From: Raphanus sativus
Taxonomy: Eukaryota; Streptophyta; Magnoliopsida; Brassicales; Brassicaceae
Direction: 5' to 3'
DNA: 64,000 nucleotides
Assembly: GCF_000801105.2 (NCBI RefSeq)
Contig: NW_026615345.1
Span: 1 to 64,000, forward strand
Below the pieces are notes generated by a model, which was given only the letters and a program-made list of their open reading frames with translations, was not told where the DNA came from and made no database searches. Below are positions 1 through 8,560 of the stretch, one piece after another (the stretch's first letter is position 1; each line of letters begins with the position of its first letter). A program made the position numbers and the translations under genes.

Positions 1-525
1 TAACCAACTGATCCCACCAACTCAATGCATAGTCATTGAACTCAGTAGCAGCAACTTGAACCTTTTAATCTCAGAGTAGTGTTGGCAATTGAAGACAAGC
101 TCTATCTTCTTTTCCCACTCAAGATATGCATCCGGATCAGCCTTGCCATGGAAAGGAGGGATTTTAAGCTTCAATCCTGATAGCTCATTGCGCCTATGCC
201 TTCTGCCCTCATGATCATGTCGTGATCTCCTACTGCTGTGTCTTGATCCAGAGCTATAGCTACTTCTCTCATAGAAGTTATCAGTTTCTTCTGATCCAGC
301 ATGCTCACGACGACCATGCCTATTGATCCTTGGCTCACGTCTCTGCTCAGCATTCTGATCTTGTCTATCAGATAGCCTTTGATCGAGTTTATCCTCCAAC
401 AACTTCTCCATGGCTGCAAGGATATCTTTGGTGATTGCTTCTTGTAAAAGCTTGTTTCTCCTCATAAGAGTTGCCTCATCATCCTCGGATCCCATTGCTC
501 CCTGATTCACAAAAAGTTTGAACAA
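1..525 (-). pseudogene. gag of Gypsy-A, partial and frameshifted
   Basis: This encodes the N-terminal part of a Ty3/gypsy capsid precursor, which would form the virus-like particle in the cytoplasm. An open frame runs from 525 to 22. The likely start is the second methionine (MGSEDDEATL), about 30 nt inside. A charged Arg/Ser/His-rich linker is followed by the retrotransposon gag core (LKLKIPPFHGKADPDAYLEWE, split here as LKLKIPPFHG then KADPDAYLEWE), which closely matches the Gypsy-1 gag. Near 55 one base is missing relative to Gypsy-1. The frame then ends at a stop at 22, while the expected continuation (TEFNDYALSWWDQ) is present in another frame. The gene is therefore broken, and its remainder lies outside the window. 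Family is clear; activity is not expected. Confidence 0.8.
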
Positions 526-1014
526 GTAAGTAGTTCAAAGAAAATCAAAACACAAAGGATTCAAATAAGGAAACAAGAAAATTTAAAAAAACAAAGCGGC
601 AAAAGATACTTGAACAATACGCAAAGATTTGAATTCCTTATCAGTTTCGAAATGCAACAATCACAGATCAGATTCTACAGACGACGAAACGAGATGAACA
701 GATAAGGATCTATTACTTCTAACAACAGATCGAGACTCACAAACACAATAGAACTTTTCGGAATTTTGAAACTCGAAACACGATCGATGAGAAGTTGAAA
801 AGTTCTTAATGAAAACTTGATCGAATTTCTCAGATCTATCAATGGTGATCACGAAAACAATAGATCTATCAGTTAAAGTGATGAAAAGAAACAGATCTAG
901 AGAACAACAACACAAGAACACAGATCTATCAATGATATGAATGGTGATGAACAGATCGGATGAAAAATGATAAGAGAAATCGAAACTCCCCTTCCAGAGT
1001 GCTCTGATACCACT
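526..1014 (-). other. Gypsy-A leader and primer-binding site
   Basis: The primer site complementary to initiator tRNA-Met lies at 1001-1012, followed by about 475 nt of A-rich untranslated leader. Between about 690 and 960 the leader contains many loosely repeated AGATCTATCA / ACAGATC units. No coding potential is seen. Confidence 0.75.
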
Positions 1015-1545
1015 TAATGAACCCCTAGGATGTTTCTCTGGATGGATATGGATAGATCCTTGCTTAAACGAGTCAAGGACTCAAGCTTATCAAGGTGGTG
1101 GATCGAATGGTGACACAAGAGGCTATGGGAAGGCTTCTTGATACTCCTAGACAATAGATCGGATATTACACACCTCTCTAAGGTCCTTGGGCGTTGGATA
1201 TTACACACCAACAGACTGGATACTACACACCAGACACTCTCTCACGACAAGGCAAGGGAGAAGAAAACTCAAAGGTTTTTAGATAAAAGAAGACTTGATC
1301 CCCACTAGGGTTGCGACACACACATATTTATAGTGAGAGACTTGGAACAGGCTCCAATCAACTCAAACTAAAAGGAACAGGCTCCTTTAGTTAATGTAGA
1401 AATAAAGAAACAACATAGATATAGTTTTCGAAATAAAAGACATAAATACTTAGAGAAATAAAACATAACATAAGGTTCTTCATGTGGTTGGTCCGAGAGC
1501 ATCATCTAGGAGTTTTGAGCAGCAAGACTATGGCCTCGTTAAAAA

Positions 1546-1586
1546 CCTATCTTTGCAAAACCCATTGGGACAAAAACAAAGATAGG
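1546..1586 (-). other. Conserved hairpin I in the Gypsy-A LTR
   Basis: On the minus strand, arm CCTATCTTTG pairs perfectly with CAAAGATAGG around the loop core TTTTGTCCCAATGGGTTTT. The same loop with different stems precedes the polypurine tract of the copia elements in this window. Finding it in a gypsy LTR, just after the pol-tail stop, is unexpected. Confidence 0.7.
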
Positions 1587-1624
1587 GAAAAAGAGCACAC
1601 ATAGCTTGCTAGCCTAGACAATGC

Positions 1625-1862
1625 TCAGCTTGATGGTGAGATAGCTTGGATGGTAACAAGTGCATCTTGAAGTATCAAGCTTCCTTCAAGACTTTCTTCA
1701 TGCATCAAACACTTCTTGATTAATCCTCCAATAGCTTCCTTGAGTTTCTTAGCTTTGGATCGAGTTATGGGGCCATTGGAAATGACTAAGGCATCATCTT
1801 CTTTAGCTAGCTGGAACTCTTCATCTTGATCAGCATGCTGGTCCATGATCATATCAATATCA
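1625..1862 (-). pseudogene. C-terminal pol codons stranded in the Gypsy-A 5' LTR
   Basis: About 79 codons are open to a stop at 1625. They contain the motif NGPITRSKAKKLKEAIGGL, matching [16 protein letters not shown] at the end of the Gypsy-1 polyprotein. In a 3' LTR this stretch would finish the integrase tail. In this 5' LTR it has no upstream coding sequence and is not expected to be translated. The acidic, Asp/Glu-rich run before the motif is also shared with Gypsy-1. Related tails in CRM-type elements are known to form the CR motif; the assignment here is inference. Confidence 0.65.
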
Positions 1863-2109
1863 AACTTGAGTAGAGTGTTTGAGGTCAAGAGGGCCATTAG
1901 CTCACTCCACCAAGAAGACATGGATTTCAACCAGCATTTCGGCAAGTTCCGAGCCTTGTGGGCTGAGTTGGAGATGCTGAGGCCATGTACTGTGGACCCT
2001 AGCATACTTAAAGACCGGAGAGAAGAAGACAAGGTGTTTGCCTTACTCCTCACCATGAACCCCGGTTACAATGACCTCATTAAACACTTGCTGAGGGCCG
2101 AGAAGCTAC
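1863..2109 (+). pseudogene. Copia-H polyprotein, fragment 1 (gag core)
   Basis: Encodes NLSRVFEVKRAISSL through LLRAEKL, the central part of the UBN2-type copia gag, by similarity to the gag of Copia-3 at 17815-18035. The left edge is the Gypsy-A junction. The right edge is the NA-1 insertion point, and the gene resumes in frame at 6275. The fragment has no stop of its own. It is non-functional because it is separated from both its promoter and the rest of the gene. Confidence 0.8.
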
Positions 2110-3114
2110 TGTTAACTTGAAGAAAAGAAATGGAGTGGGAGAAGAAGTATGGAGGAGTTTGGGTTTGGTGCAAAGATAGGGCAAGTCTTACAGAGATTGC
2201 CTATCAAGCTTTAGGAGTGTCTAAAGAGCTCAAGAAGTGTCTTAAGGGCTGTGCAAAGATAGGGCCAAGTCCAGGAGGGACTTAGAAGCATGTTTGAGAG
2301 TGAATGGTTAAGTGTGCAAAGATAGGGTGAGGTCAGTACGGATTTGGTACGGACGTGTACGGACTGTACGGATCCGTACGGACCAGTTCAACCCAACATT
2401 GCATAACTTGACCATTTAAGAAGAAATGAAGTTGGTGCAAAAATAGGGCGCAAGGCACAAGTCCGGACATGATCAGAATGTATCAGGAAGGCTGTGTGCA
2501 AAGTCAGGGACTTAGAAACCTTATCTGATCATATGGCATCAAATGGGAATCAAAGAGATGCCATGTGATGGTCTTGGGCGAGTTTGAAATAGGCCAGGCT
2601 GTCTTTGGCTGTAAAGAGAAAGGCAGCCTTGACTATGTATGTGGACTGATCTATGGACAGATACAAAGGAGCCTAAGAAGAACCAATCAAAGACCAAGCT
2701 TCAGTTTGAATTAAAGTAGGCGCCAGCCTCCTTTACACTATTGAGAGATCACTTTGCAACAAGACAGACTCAATCCACACCATCCATTTATCTCAAGTTA
2801 TTTCTATCCATTAGATTAAGGGTTTATGTAATTGCAAAGTGTAAAGCCTATATAAAGGCTGTGTTATGGCGATTTGTAAACTCCAAGGGAGTAAGGGGGA
2901 GTTCCCCTCTCCACTTCATAATCTCAAGTCTTTGATTCTCTATTCTCTAGTCTGGTTACTTAATCTCTCTGTCTCTTAATCTCTGTTCTCTAATCTCTTA
3001 ATCACACACCTAAACAAACTCCTAATCTATCTATCTTAATCCGCAAACTCTCTCTCTTATCTCCCCATTGAGGATTCATCAAACACAAACCTGTTTACTC
3101 TTATAAAAATCTCA
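2110..3114 (+). repeat. NA-1 5' LTR
   Basis: Starts TGTTAACTTG and ends AAAATCTCA. It contains several GTGCAAAGATAGGG-type repeats (from about 2171), a GTACGGA cluster (2336-2383), a GGCGCC box near 2720, and a TATA box (TATATAAA, 2849-2856) followed by a CT-rich stretch. Confidence 0.92.
2336..2383 (+). promoter_or_regulatory. GTACGGA cluster, NA-1 5' LTR
   Basis: Five GTACGGA units with 2-4 nt spacers lie about 470 nt upstream of the TATA box. One pair forms the palindrome GGATCCGTACGGA. Confidence 0.6.
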
Positions 3115-5264
3115 TGGTATCAGAGCCTGGTTCATCAGAACCTGAGCTGTAGCTTCCGCATATCACTTGCTCTCATCTCAGCTCAAACCAAACCCTTGAA
3201 GACATGTTCATGCGATTTCACTTTCTTGTGAGAAGAAGAAGAAGAAGATTGAAGCCATGGAGTGTCCTCCTTGTCTCTCAAGCTGTTCCTGTCAGTACCA
3301 GATGGAGTGATTCGTTGGAAGCAAAGGAGGATGGAGAGGCGTCATGAACCTCAAGCCAAAACTCCTTGTCCAAGTGTACTTGCATCCGAGTTACAAGAAA
3401 GAAGATCACTTGATGTTGGCGGCTTGGTGTATGAAGAAAGGAGGGGTCTTGTGAGTGAGATGTTCAAGATGGTGGCCATGAACTGAAGGAGAAGGAGGTG
3501 GGTGACGATCCAGACTCCAAAGACCCAACAAAGTCATGGCCGGTTCATCATGGAGGTTAAAGGAACCAATCTGGTTCCTTGAGTAAGCTATCCTTGAAAC
3601 CATCTTGATATTGAGCTTGTGTGTTGATTAACAGGTTGTGATGTTGTGATGGTTTGAAGGCCGGATGGTTTGAAGATTGCTAAGTGAGGATTGCATCTTA
3701 AACCAGTCCTAAGCCATTGTTGAGGTGTTTTGCGGTTGAGAAGTGTCTTTAAAAATTGCTAGAGAGTTGTTTAAAAGTGCTTAGCCTGATTCTAAGTGTT
3801 GTGTATTGCTAGGGTGATAGATTTAAATCTTTCCAGCATGCATTCATGAAATAGAATTGTTTTAAGGCTGAAGCATGGTGTGTGATTTCTATGCAAAGCT
3901 CCGGTTCATAGTGATGCATTGCATTCATGTATTGAAGCCGAGAAGCTGTTGCATATTAATCTTGTCTGCCTTAGGTTGATACACTTGGATTCATAGCCAA
4001 GATGTAGGTAAGGCAGAGTTTAAAAATTGCATAAGTAGCTTGCATTGATTCTAGTGTGATCTTGCGTGTACTTGTGATATAGCTTGCAATGATATGAACT
4101 TGCTAATGCTTGTTTCAATCATATGCAAAGCTTGAGACAGTGTGGAGATCAAACTTGATGATTAGTCAAGGTTTGATCTCATATTGTGTTTCTTATCTTT
4201 GCTGGAGTTTAGTGATGTTTCAGGTTTCACAAGAAGTGTTCTTGGTTCACTATCCATCCGGGTGAAAGAGGAAGAAGCAGTTGCCATTGGGGTTCAATGG
4301 AGAAGGGTTATGAGAGTGGTGATGCGCCACTGATGCTTGAAGCCACTGAAGCTCACTTGCAAGCTTGGATCCCAAATCAAATCCAAGCTTGAGGAGGGGA
4401 GTTAAGTGAGCTATCAAGCGGTTCAAGAGGTCCATTGCAAGCTGAAGAAGAAGCCATCAGGGTTTGGGCAGTGGCGTGCCTAAGCAAGAGAGTGTTCAGA
4501 GCACTCTTGGCTGTGAGAAGTGATGGAGACTACTCTATCAAGTACAGCTTCTAGTGTGAGCTGACTGAAGAGAGCTGAAGCTTCCACAAGCATTCCATGA
4601 AGGTGGCGAGTTCAAGAAGTATGCAATGGAGTGATTGATCAGATCATGAAGCTATCCTTCCAAGCTTGACTTGTTCCACATGGTCAAGCTTGAGGGGGAG
4701 TGTTGAAGCTTACATGATCTGAGAGTACTTGGTGGTTATTCAAGAAGAGGAGCAGATCAGTTATGAAGCACAATGAAGGATGTGGAGGCAATCTCCAATG
4801 CGGTCTCTAGAGTGAGATGGTTGGTATCACAGACTGAAGCATCTTATCATGAAGGCTTTAGTATCTTGGTGGTGACTCAAGAAGAAGAAGCAACCAAGAC
4901 TCAGCTTGTATCTATCAAGGAAGATCAGAGAGTCCGAGCACTTGATCACAACAAGAAGGTTGTGAGAAAGGGGGAGAGACCGAGATCTGTCTAAAGAAGA
5001 GTACAAGATATGTTGGTGATGAGCAAGGGAAGAGGTGATCAACCTTGCATCACATGAGGGCCATGATCCAGAGTCTTTGTGTCCCTTACATTGTTGGTAA
5101 GGCACAAAGACTCACTGGCCAATCCCCAGGCCTTGGAGACTTTACTCTTTTTCCCTCATCAAGGTTTTGTCCCAAAGGGTTTTCCTTGGTGAGGTTTTTA
5201 ATGAGGAAGTTCTTCAAGGTTCCAAGCTTGACTTAGGATCACTAAAGTCAAGCTTGAGGGGGAG
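3115..5264 (+). other. NA-1 internal region, non-coding
   Basis: It begins with the primer site (3115-3126). No open frame resembles a retroelement protein; the longest are under 100 codons and match nothing I recognise. From about 3545 it parallels the tail of NA-2 (42505-43995): shared landmarks are ATGGAGGT near 3552, GTGATGTTTCAGGT near 4212, CCATGATCCAGAGTCT near 5061 and CTCACTGGCCAATCCCC near 5111. Polypurine-like tracts occur three times (about 4390, 4690 and 5250). The middle one carries a complete copy of the hairpin plus an LTR-like TGTTGAAG start. Confidence 0.8.
5146..5264 (+). other. NA-1 3' hairpin I and polypurine tract
   Basis: Hairpin I arms are CTCATCAAGG (5155-5164) and CCTTGGTGAG (5184-5193), with one G-T pair, around loop GTTTTGTCCCAAAGGGTTTT. 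Then follows AAGCTTGACTT...AAGTCAAGCTT and the plus-strand primer GAGGGGGAG ending at 5264. Confidence 0.8.
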
Positions 5265-6269
5265 TGTTAACTTGAAGAAAAGAAATGGAGTGGGAGAAGA
5301 AGTATGGAGGAGTTTGGGTTTGGTGCAAAGATAGGGCAAGTCTTACAGAGATTGCCTATCAAGCTTTAGGAGTGTCTAAAGAGCTCAAGAAGTGTCTTAA
5401 GGGCTGTGCAAAGATAGGGCCAAGTCCAGGAGGGACTTAGAAGCATGTTTGAGAGTGAATGGTTAAGTGTGCAAAGATAGGGTGAGGTCAGTACGGATTT
5501 GGTACGGACGTGTACGGACTGTACGGATCCGTACGGACCAGTTCAACCCAACATTGCATAACTTGACCATTTAAGAAGAAATGAAGTTGGTGCAAAAATA
5601 GGGCGCAAGGCACAAGTCCGGACATGATCAGAATGTATCAGGAAGGCTGTGTGCAAAGTCAGGGACTTAGAAACCTTATCTGATCATATGGCATCAAATG
5701 GGAATCAAAGAGATGCCATGTGATGGTCTTGGGCGAGTTTGAAATAGGCCAGGCTGTCTTTGGCTGTAAAGAGAAAGGCAGCCTTGACTATGTATGTGGA
5801 CTGATCTATGGACAGATACAAAGGAGCCTAAGAAGAACCAATCAAAGACCAAGCTTCAGTTTGAATTAAAGTAGGCGCCAGCCTCCTTTACACTATTGAG
5901 AGATCACTTTGCAACAAGACAGACTCAATCCACACCATCCATTTATCTCAAGTTATTTCTATCCATTAGATTAAGGGTTTATGTAATTGCAAAGTGTAAA
6001 GCCTATATAAAGGCTGTGTTATGGCGATTTGTAAACTCCAAGGGAGTAAGGGGGAGTTCCCCTCTCCACTTCATAATCTCAAGTCTTTGATTCTCTATTC
6101 TCTAGTCTGGTTACTTAATCTCTCTGTCTCTTAATCTCTGTTCTCTAATCTCTTAATCACACACCTAAACAAACTCCTAATCTATCTATCTTAATCCGCA
6201 AACTCTCTCTCTTATCTCCCCATTGAGGATTCATCAAACACAAACCTGTTTACTCTTATAAAAATCTCA
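5265..6269 (+). repeat. NA-1 3' LTR
   Basis: Same length as the 5' copy, with no difference found by eye. The GTACGGA cluster is at 5491-5538 and the TATA box at 6004-6011. It is followed by the TSD GCTAC at 6270-6274. Confidence 0.92.
5491..5538 (+). promoter_or_regulatory. GTACGGA cluster, NA-1 3' LTR
   Basis: Copy of the five-unit cluster at 2336-2383. Confidence 0.6.
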
Positions 6270-6274
6270 GCTAC

Positions 6275-7478
6275 CAACCTTGGAAGAAGTATGCTCTCAA
6301 ATCCAGAAGGAACAAGGGTCGGTTGGACTCTTTGGAGGCAAAGGAGAGCTTGTGTTGGTGAACCAAGCTGAAGGCACAGCAAACAAGGGGCAGTACAAGC
6401 CGGAGGACAAGAAAGTGTGGGTTTGTGACCATTGCAAGAAGAAAGGGCATGGCAAGGACAAGTGCTGGATTCTCCACCCTCACCTCAAGCCACTGAAGTT
6501 CAGGACTCCTCTCAATGATGCAAGAGCCAACTACTCTGGTGAGATGGGTGAACCAAGAACTCCAAACCCCACACGAGCCATTTCAAACACCAATCCAGCT
6601 GGTGAAGGCAAAGCGCTTGTATCAAGCAACTCCAGTACCTTGAGAATCACTCCTGATGATACCATCAAGAGATCTGACATTGAGGCTCTCATCAGGGCCC
6701 TCAAGGACCACTCTGGTAACACCTTTGGTACCTCTTTACATGCTACTAGTATTGACTATTCCTTGAATGCGATTACTAGCTCTAAAATGAACAAACCTTT
6801 AGTGATTGATTCATGGGCTAGTCATCATATGATAAGTGATCTAGGGTTGATTAAAAATATTGTTCCTGCCCTAGGAAATGTTTGTGTAGCTAATGGAGAG
6901 TTGGTTCCAATTAAAGGGGTGGGTGATCTTAGGATATTTGAAAAAGACTCTAAAGCCTTTTATATGCCTAGTTTCACTTCCAACTTGTAATCAGTAAAAA
7001 GGGTTGCCACTGATTTAAATTGCCATGTTACCTTCACTCCTAATGATGTTTTGTTTCAGGATATTGAAACTAGTAGGTTGCTTGGCAAAGGTATAACCAA
7101 GGGAGACTTGTACTTGCTTGAAGACACTAAGCTTGCTTCCGATTTATCTCTTGCTTTAAATTCATGTTTTAATTTCCCTAAAGATGTAATGTGGCATGCT
7201 AGATTAGGTCATCCTCACTCTCGTGCCTTGAACATCATGTTGCCTAGTATTTCTTTTCAAAAAGATTGTGAAGCTTGTATCTTAGGAAAACATTGTAAAA
7301 CTGTGTTTCCTAAATCGAGTACTATCTATGAATGTGCCTTTGATTTAATTCACTCTGATGTTTGGACTGCACCATGCGCATCTAGGGAGTTTCATAAATA
7401 CTTTGTGACATTCATAGATGAGAAAACCAAGTATACTTGGATCACCTTGCTTAAATCAAAGGATAGGGTGTTAGATGC
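6275..7478 (+). pseudogene. Copia-H polyprotein, fragment 2 (gag end, zinc knuckle, protease, GAG-pre-integrase)
   Basis: Continues the gag (PTLEEVCSQIQKEQG), then the CCHC knuckle CDHCKKKGHGKDKCW, the aspartic protease region, and the zinc-binding GAG-pre-integrase block (WHARLGHPHSRALN, CEACILGKHCK), ending at the integrase HSDVWTAP region. Two lesions are visible. The protease motif reads DSWAS where relatives have DSGAS (TGG codon at 6814-6816). A leucine codon has become TAA at 6988-6990. The Gly to Trp change at the active-site loop would abolish protease activity by family knowledge. The fragment ends at the Copia-2 insertion. Confidence 0.85.
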
Positions 7479-8120
7479 TGTTGAAATGGGTTAAGAAGAA
7501 AGTAATGAGGGATACTTATGAGTTTGAGAAAGAGTGAGGAGAAATGAGACTTGTGCATTATTAGGGATGGTACGGACTAGTACGGATCTGTACGGACTAG
7601 TACGGACCATCCCGAGTCAAGACTTCATTTGATCACTCTTGATGCATATTGAGGTTGTGCAAAGATAGGGCAGGAAGTGTACGGACATGGTAAATCCGTA
7701 CAGCTAAGTTACCGAGTGGTTAGTATGAAATGGAGAAGTAACCAAGTAAAGAGAAGTCTTGGAATCAAAGAGAGGGTTTGGTATAGGATCAGACCGTTAC
7801 AAGAGTAAAGGGATGGCGCGCCTTTGTCACAGCTTTGGACAGGCTGTAAAGCAAGGCCAAAGCGTGTGATGCATATGGTCCGCTCATTCAAATAGAGAGA
7901 CTCCAACCATGCTGACTTCACATGCTTAGTATAGTAGCTTTTACTTTGCGCAAACCCTTGTATCCTCTCATATAAATATGTAACCTCATTGCTTAATAAG
8001 AATAATCACGATTTGCAACTCTCTCTCTCTAGTTCACAATGTTCTTCATGTTCTTCATACACCTTTACCCTTAAACTCATCTCGATTCACTTTATCTACT
8101 CAATACTACTAAAAATATCA
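7479..8120 (+). repeat. Copia-2 5' LTR
   Basis: Begins TGTTGAAATG and ends AAAAATATCA. It contains a GTACGGA cluster (7570-7608), a GTGCAAAGATAGGG motif near 7655, a GGCGCGCC box near 7815, a TATA-like TATAAATAT near 7971 and a CT-rich tail. Confidence 0.93.
7570..7608 (+). promoter_or_regulatory. GTACGGA cluster, Copia-2 5' LTR
   Basis: Four GTACGGA units with three-base spacers, and single GTACGGA and CCGTAC sites further on at about 7679-7700. Confidence 0.6.
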
Positions 8121-8560
8121 TGGTATCAGAGCCAGGTTGGCTTTGGTATTGAGTTCGTGGTCTCTTCATCTTCATTTCTTCTTGTTCTCTTTTTTTTGTT
8201 TTATTCAAAATCATCCAAGCTTTGTTCTTGTTCTTCGCGGGTTCATAAAGTTTCAAGCTTTTAGTGTTCTTCACGGTGGGGTTCTTAGAGATTCAAACTC
8301 TGGTGTGTTCTTCGCGGTGGTGTTCCTTAAAGCTTCAGACTTTTGTTGGTGTTCTTCGCGAGTTGATTCAAGATCCAAACTTGGTGGTGTTCTTCGCGGG
8401 AAAAGTAAAGGTTCAAACTTTGGTGGTTGTTCTTCGCGGGAAAAGTAAAGATTCAAACTTTGGAGTGTTCTTCACGGTTTGTCACTTAGAGTTATACACT
8501 TTAGTGTTTGTTGAGACAGTTCAAGCTTAAAGCTCTGTTCTTTGGTCGCTTTTCATCATC
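8121..8560 (+). other. Copia-2 leader with primer site and ~40-bp repeats
   Basis: The primer site is at 8121-8132. From about 8222 to 8505 there are about seven imperfect 40-bp units, each built as GTTCTTCGCGG followed by AAAGATTCAAACTTTGGTG-like sequence. The two units near 8387 and 8427 are nearly identical. Short open frames here follow the repeat and are probably not genes. Confidence 0.75.

Larger units (their letters stand above)
1..1862 (-). mobile_element. Gypsy-A: 5' end of a Ty3/gypsy element, cut by the window edge
   Basis: Reading leftwards on the minus strand the order is LTR (1862-1015), a 2-nt spacer, the tRNA-Met primer site (1012-1001), an untranslated leader and a gag gene that runs off the left edge. 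The gag and the tail of pol in the LTR both resemble Gypsy-1. The right end abuts a plus-strand copia gag that starts mid-gene at 1863 (Copia-H), so this element most likely inserted into that gag. The matching left junction and its TSD (expected AACTT) lie outside the window. Clade assignment to CRM-like chromoviruses is inference. Confidence 0.75.
1015..1862 (-). repeat. LTR of Gypsy-A (5' LTR), carrying a pol tail
   Basis: In element orientation the LTR starts TGATATTGAT next to the copia gag and ends TTCATTA two bases before the primer site, as in Gypsy-1. It begins with open pol-tail codons (1862-1625), then a conserved hairpin (1586-1546), then the rest of the LTR. No second purine-rich primer tract is visible downstream of the hairpin. 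That is why I read the whole block as one LTR and not as the end of a second element. Confidence 0.65.
2110..6269 (+). mobile_element. NA-1: non-autonomous copia-type LTR element without coding capacity
   Basis: Two 1005-bp LTRs (2110-3114, 5265-6269) that look identical by eye flank 2150 bp with no gag or pol. The element has a tRNA-Met primer site (3115-3126), the 3' hairpin module and polypurine tract (5247-5264), and a perfect 5-bp TSD, GCTAC, in the Copia-H gag. It is LARD-like in design though short for that class. Identical LTRs imply a very recent insertion, so replication enzymes must have come from another element. Confidence 0.9.

Noticed and set aside
1018..1862. A second gypsy element ending at 1625 and sharing an LTR with Gypsy-A
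   Set aside because: No polypurine tract lies between the pol tail and the rest of the LTR, and Gypsy-1 shows that this family carries its pol tail inside the LTR.
2741..2935. 64-codon frame present twice (also 5896-6090)
   Set aside because: It lies in the NA-1 LTR over the TATA box and is duplicated only because the LTR is.
8121..8132. tRNA gene fragments at the repeated TGGTATCAGAGC sites
   Set aside because: These are 12-nt primer-binding sites next to LTRs; no tRNA cloverleaf surrounds them.
8137..8530. Small proteins from overlapping frames in the Copia-2 leader
   Set aside because: The frames follow the 40-bp repeat, overlap each other, and sit between primer site and gag start.
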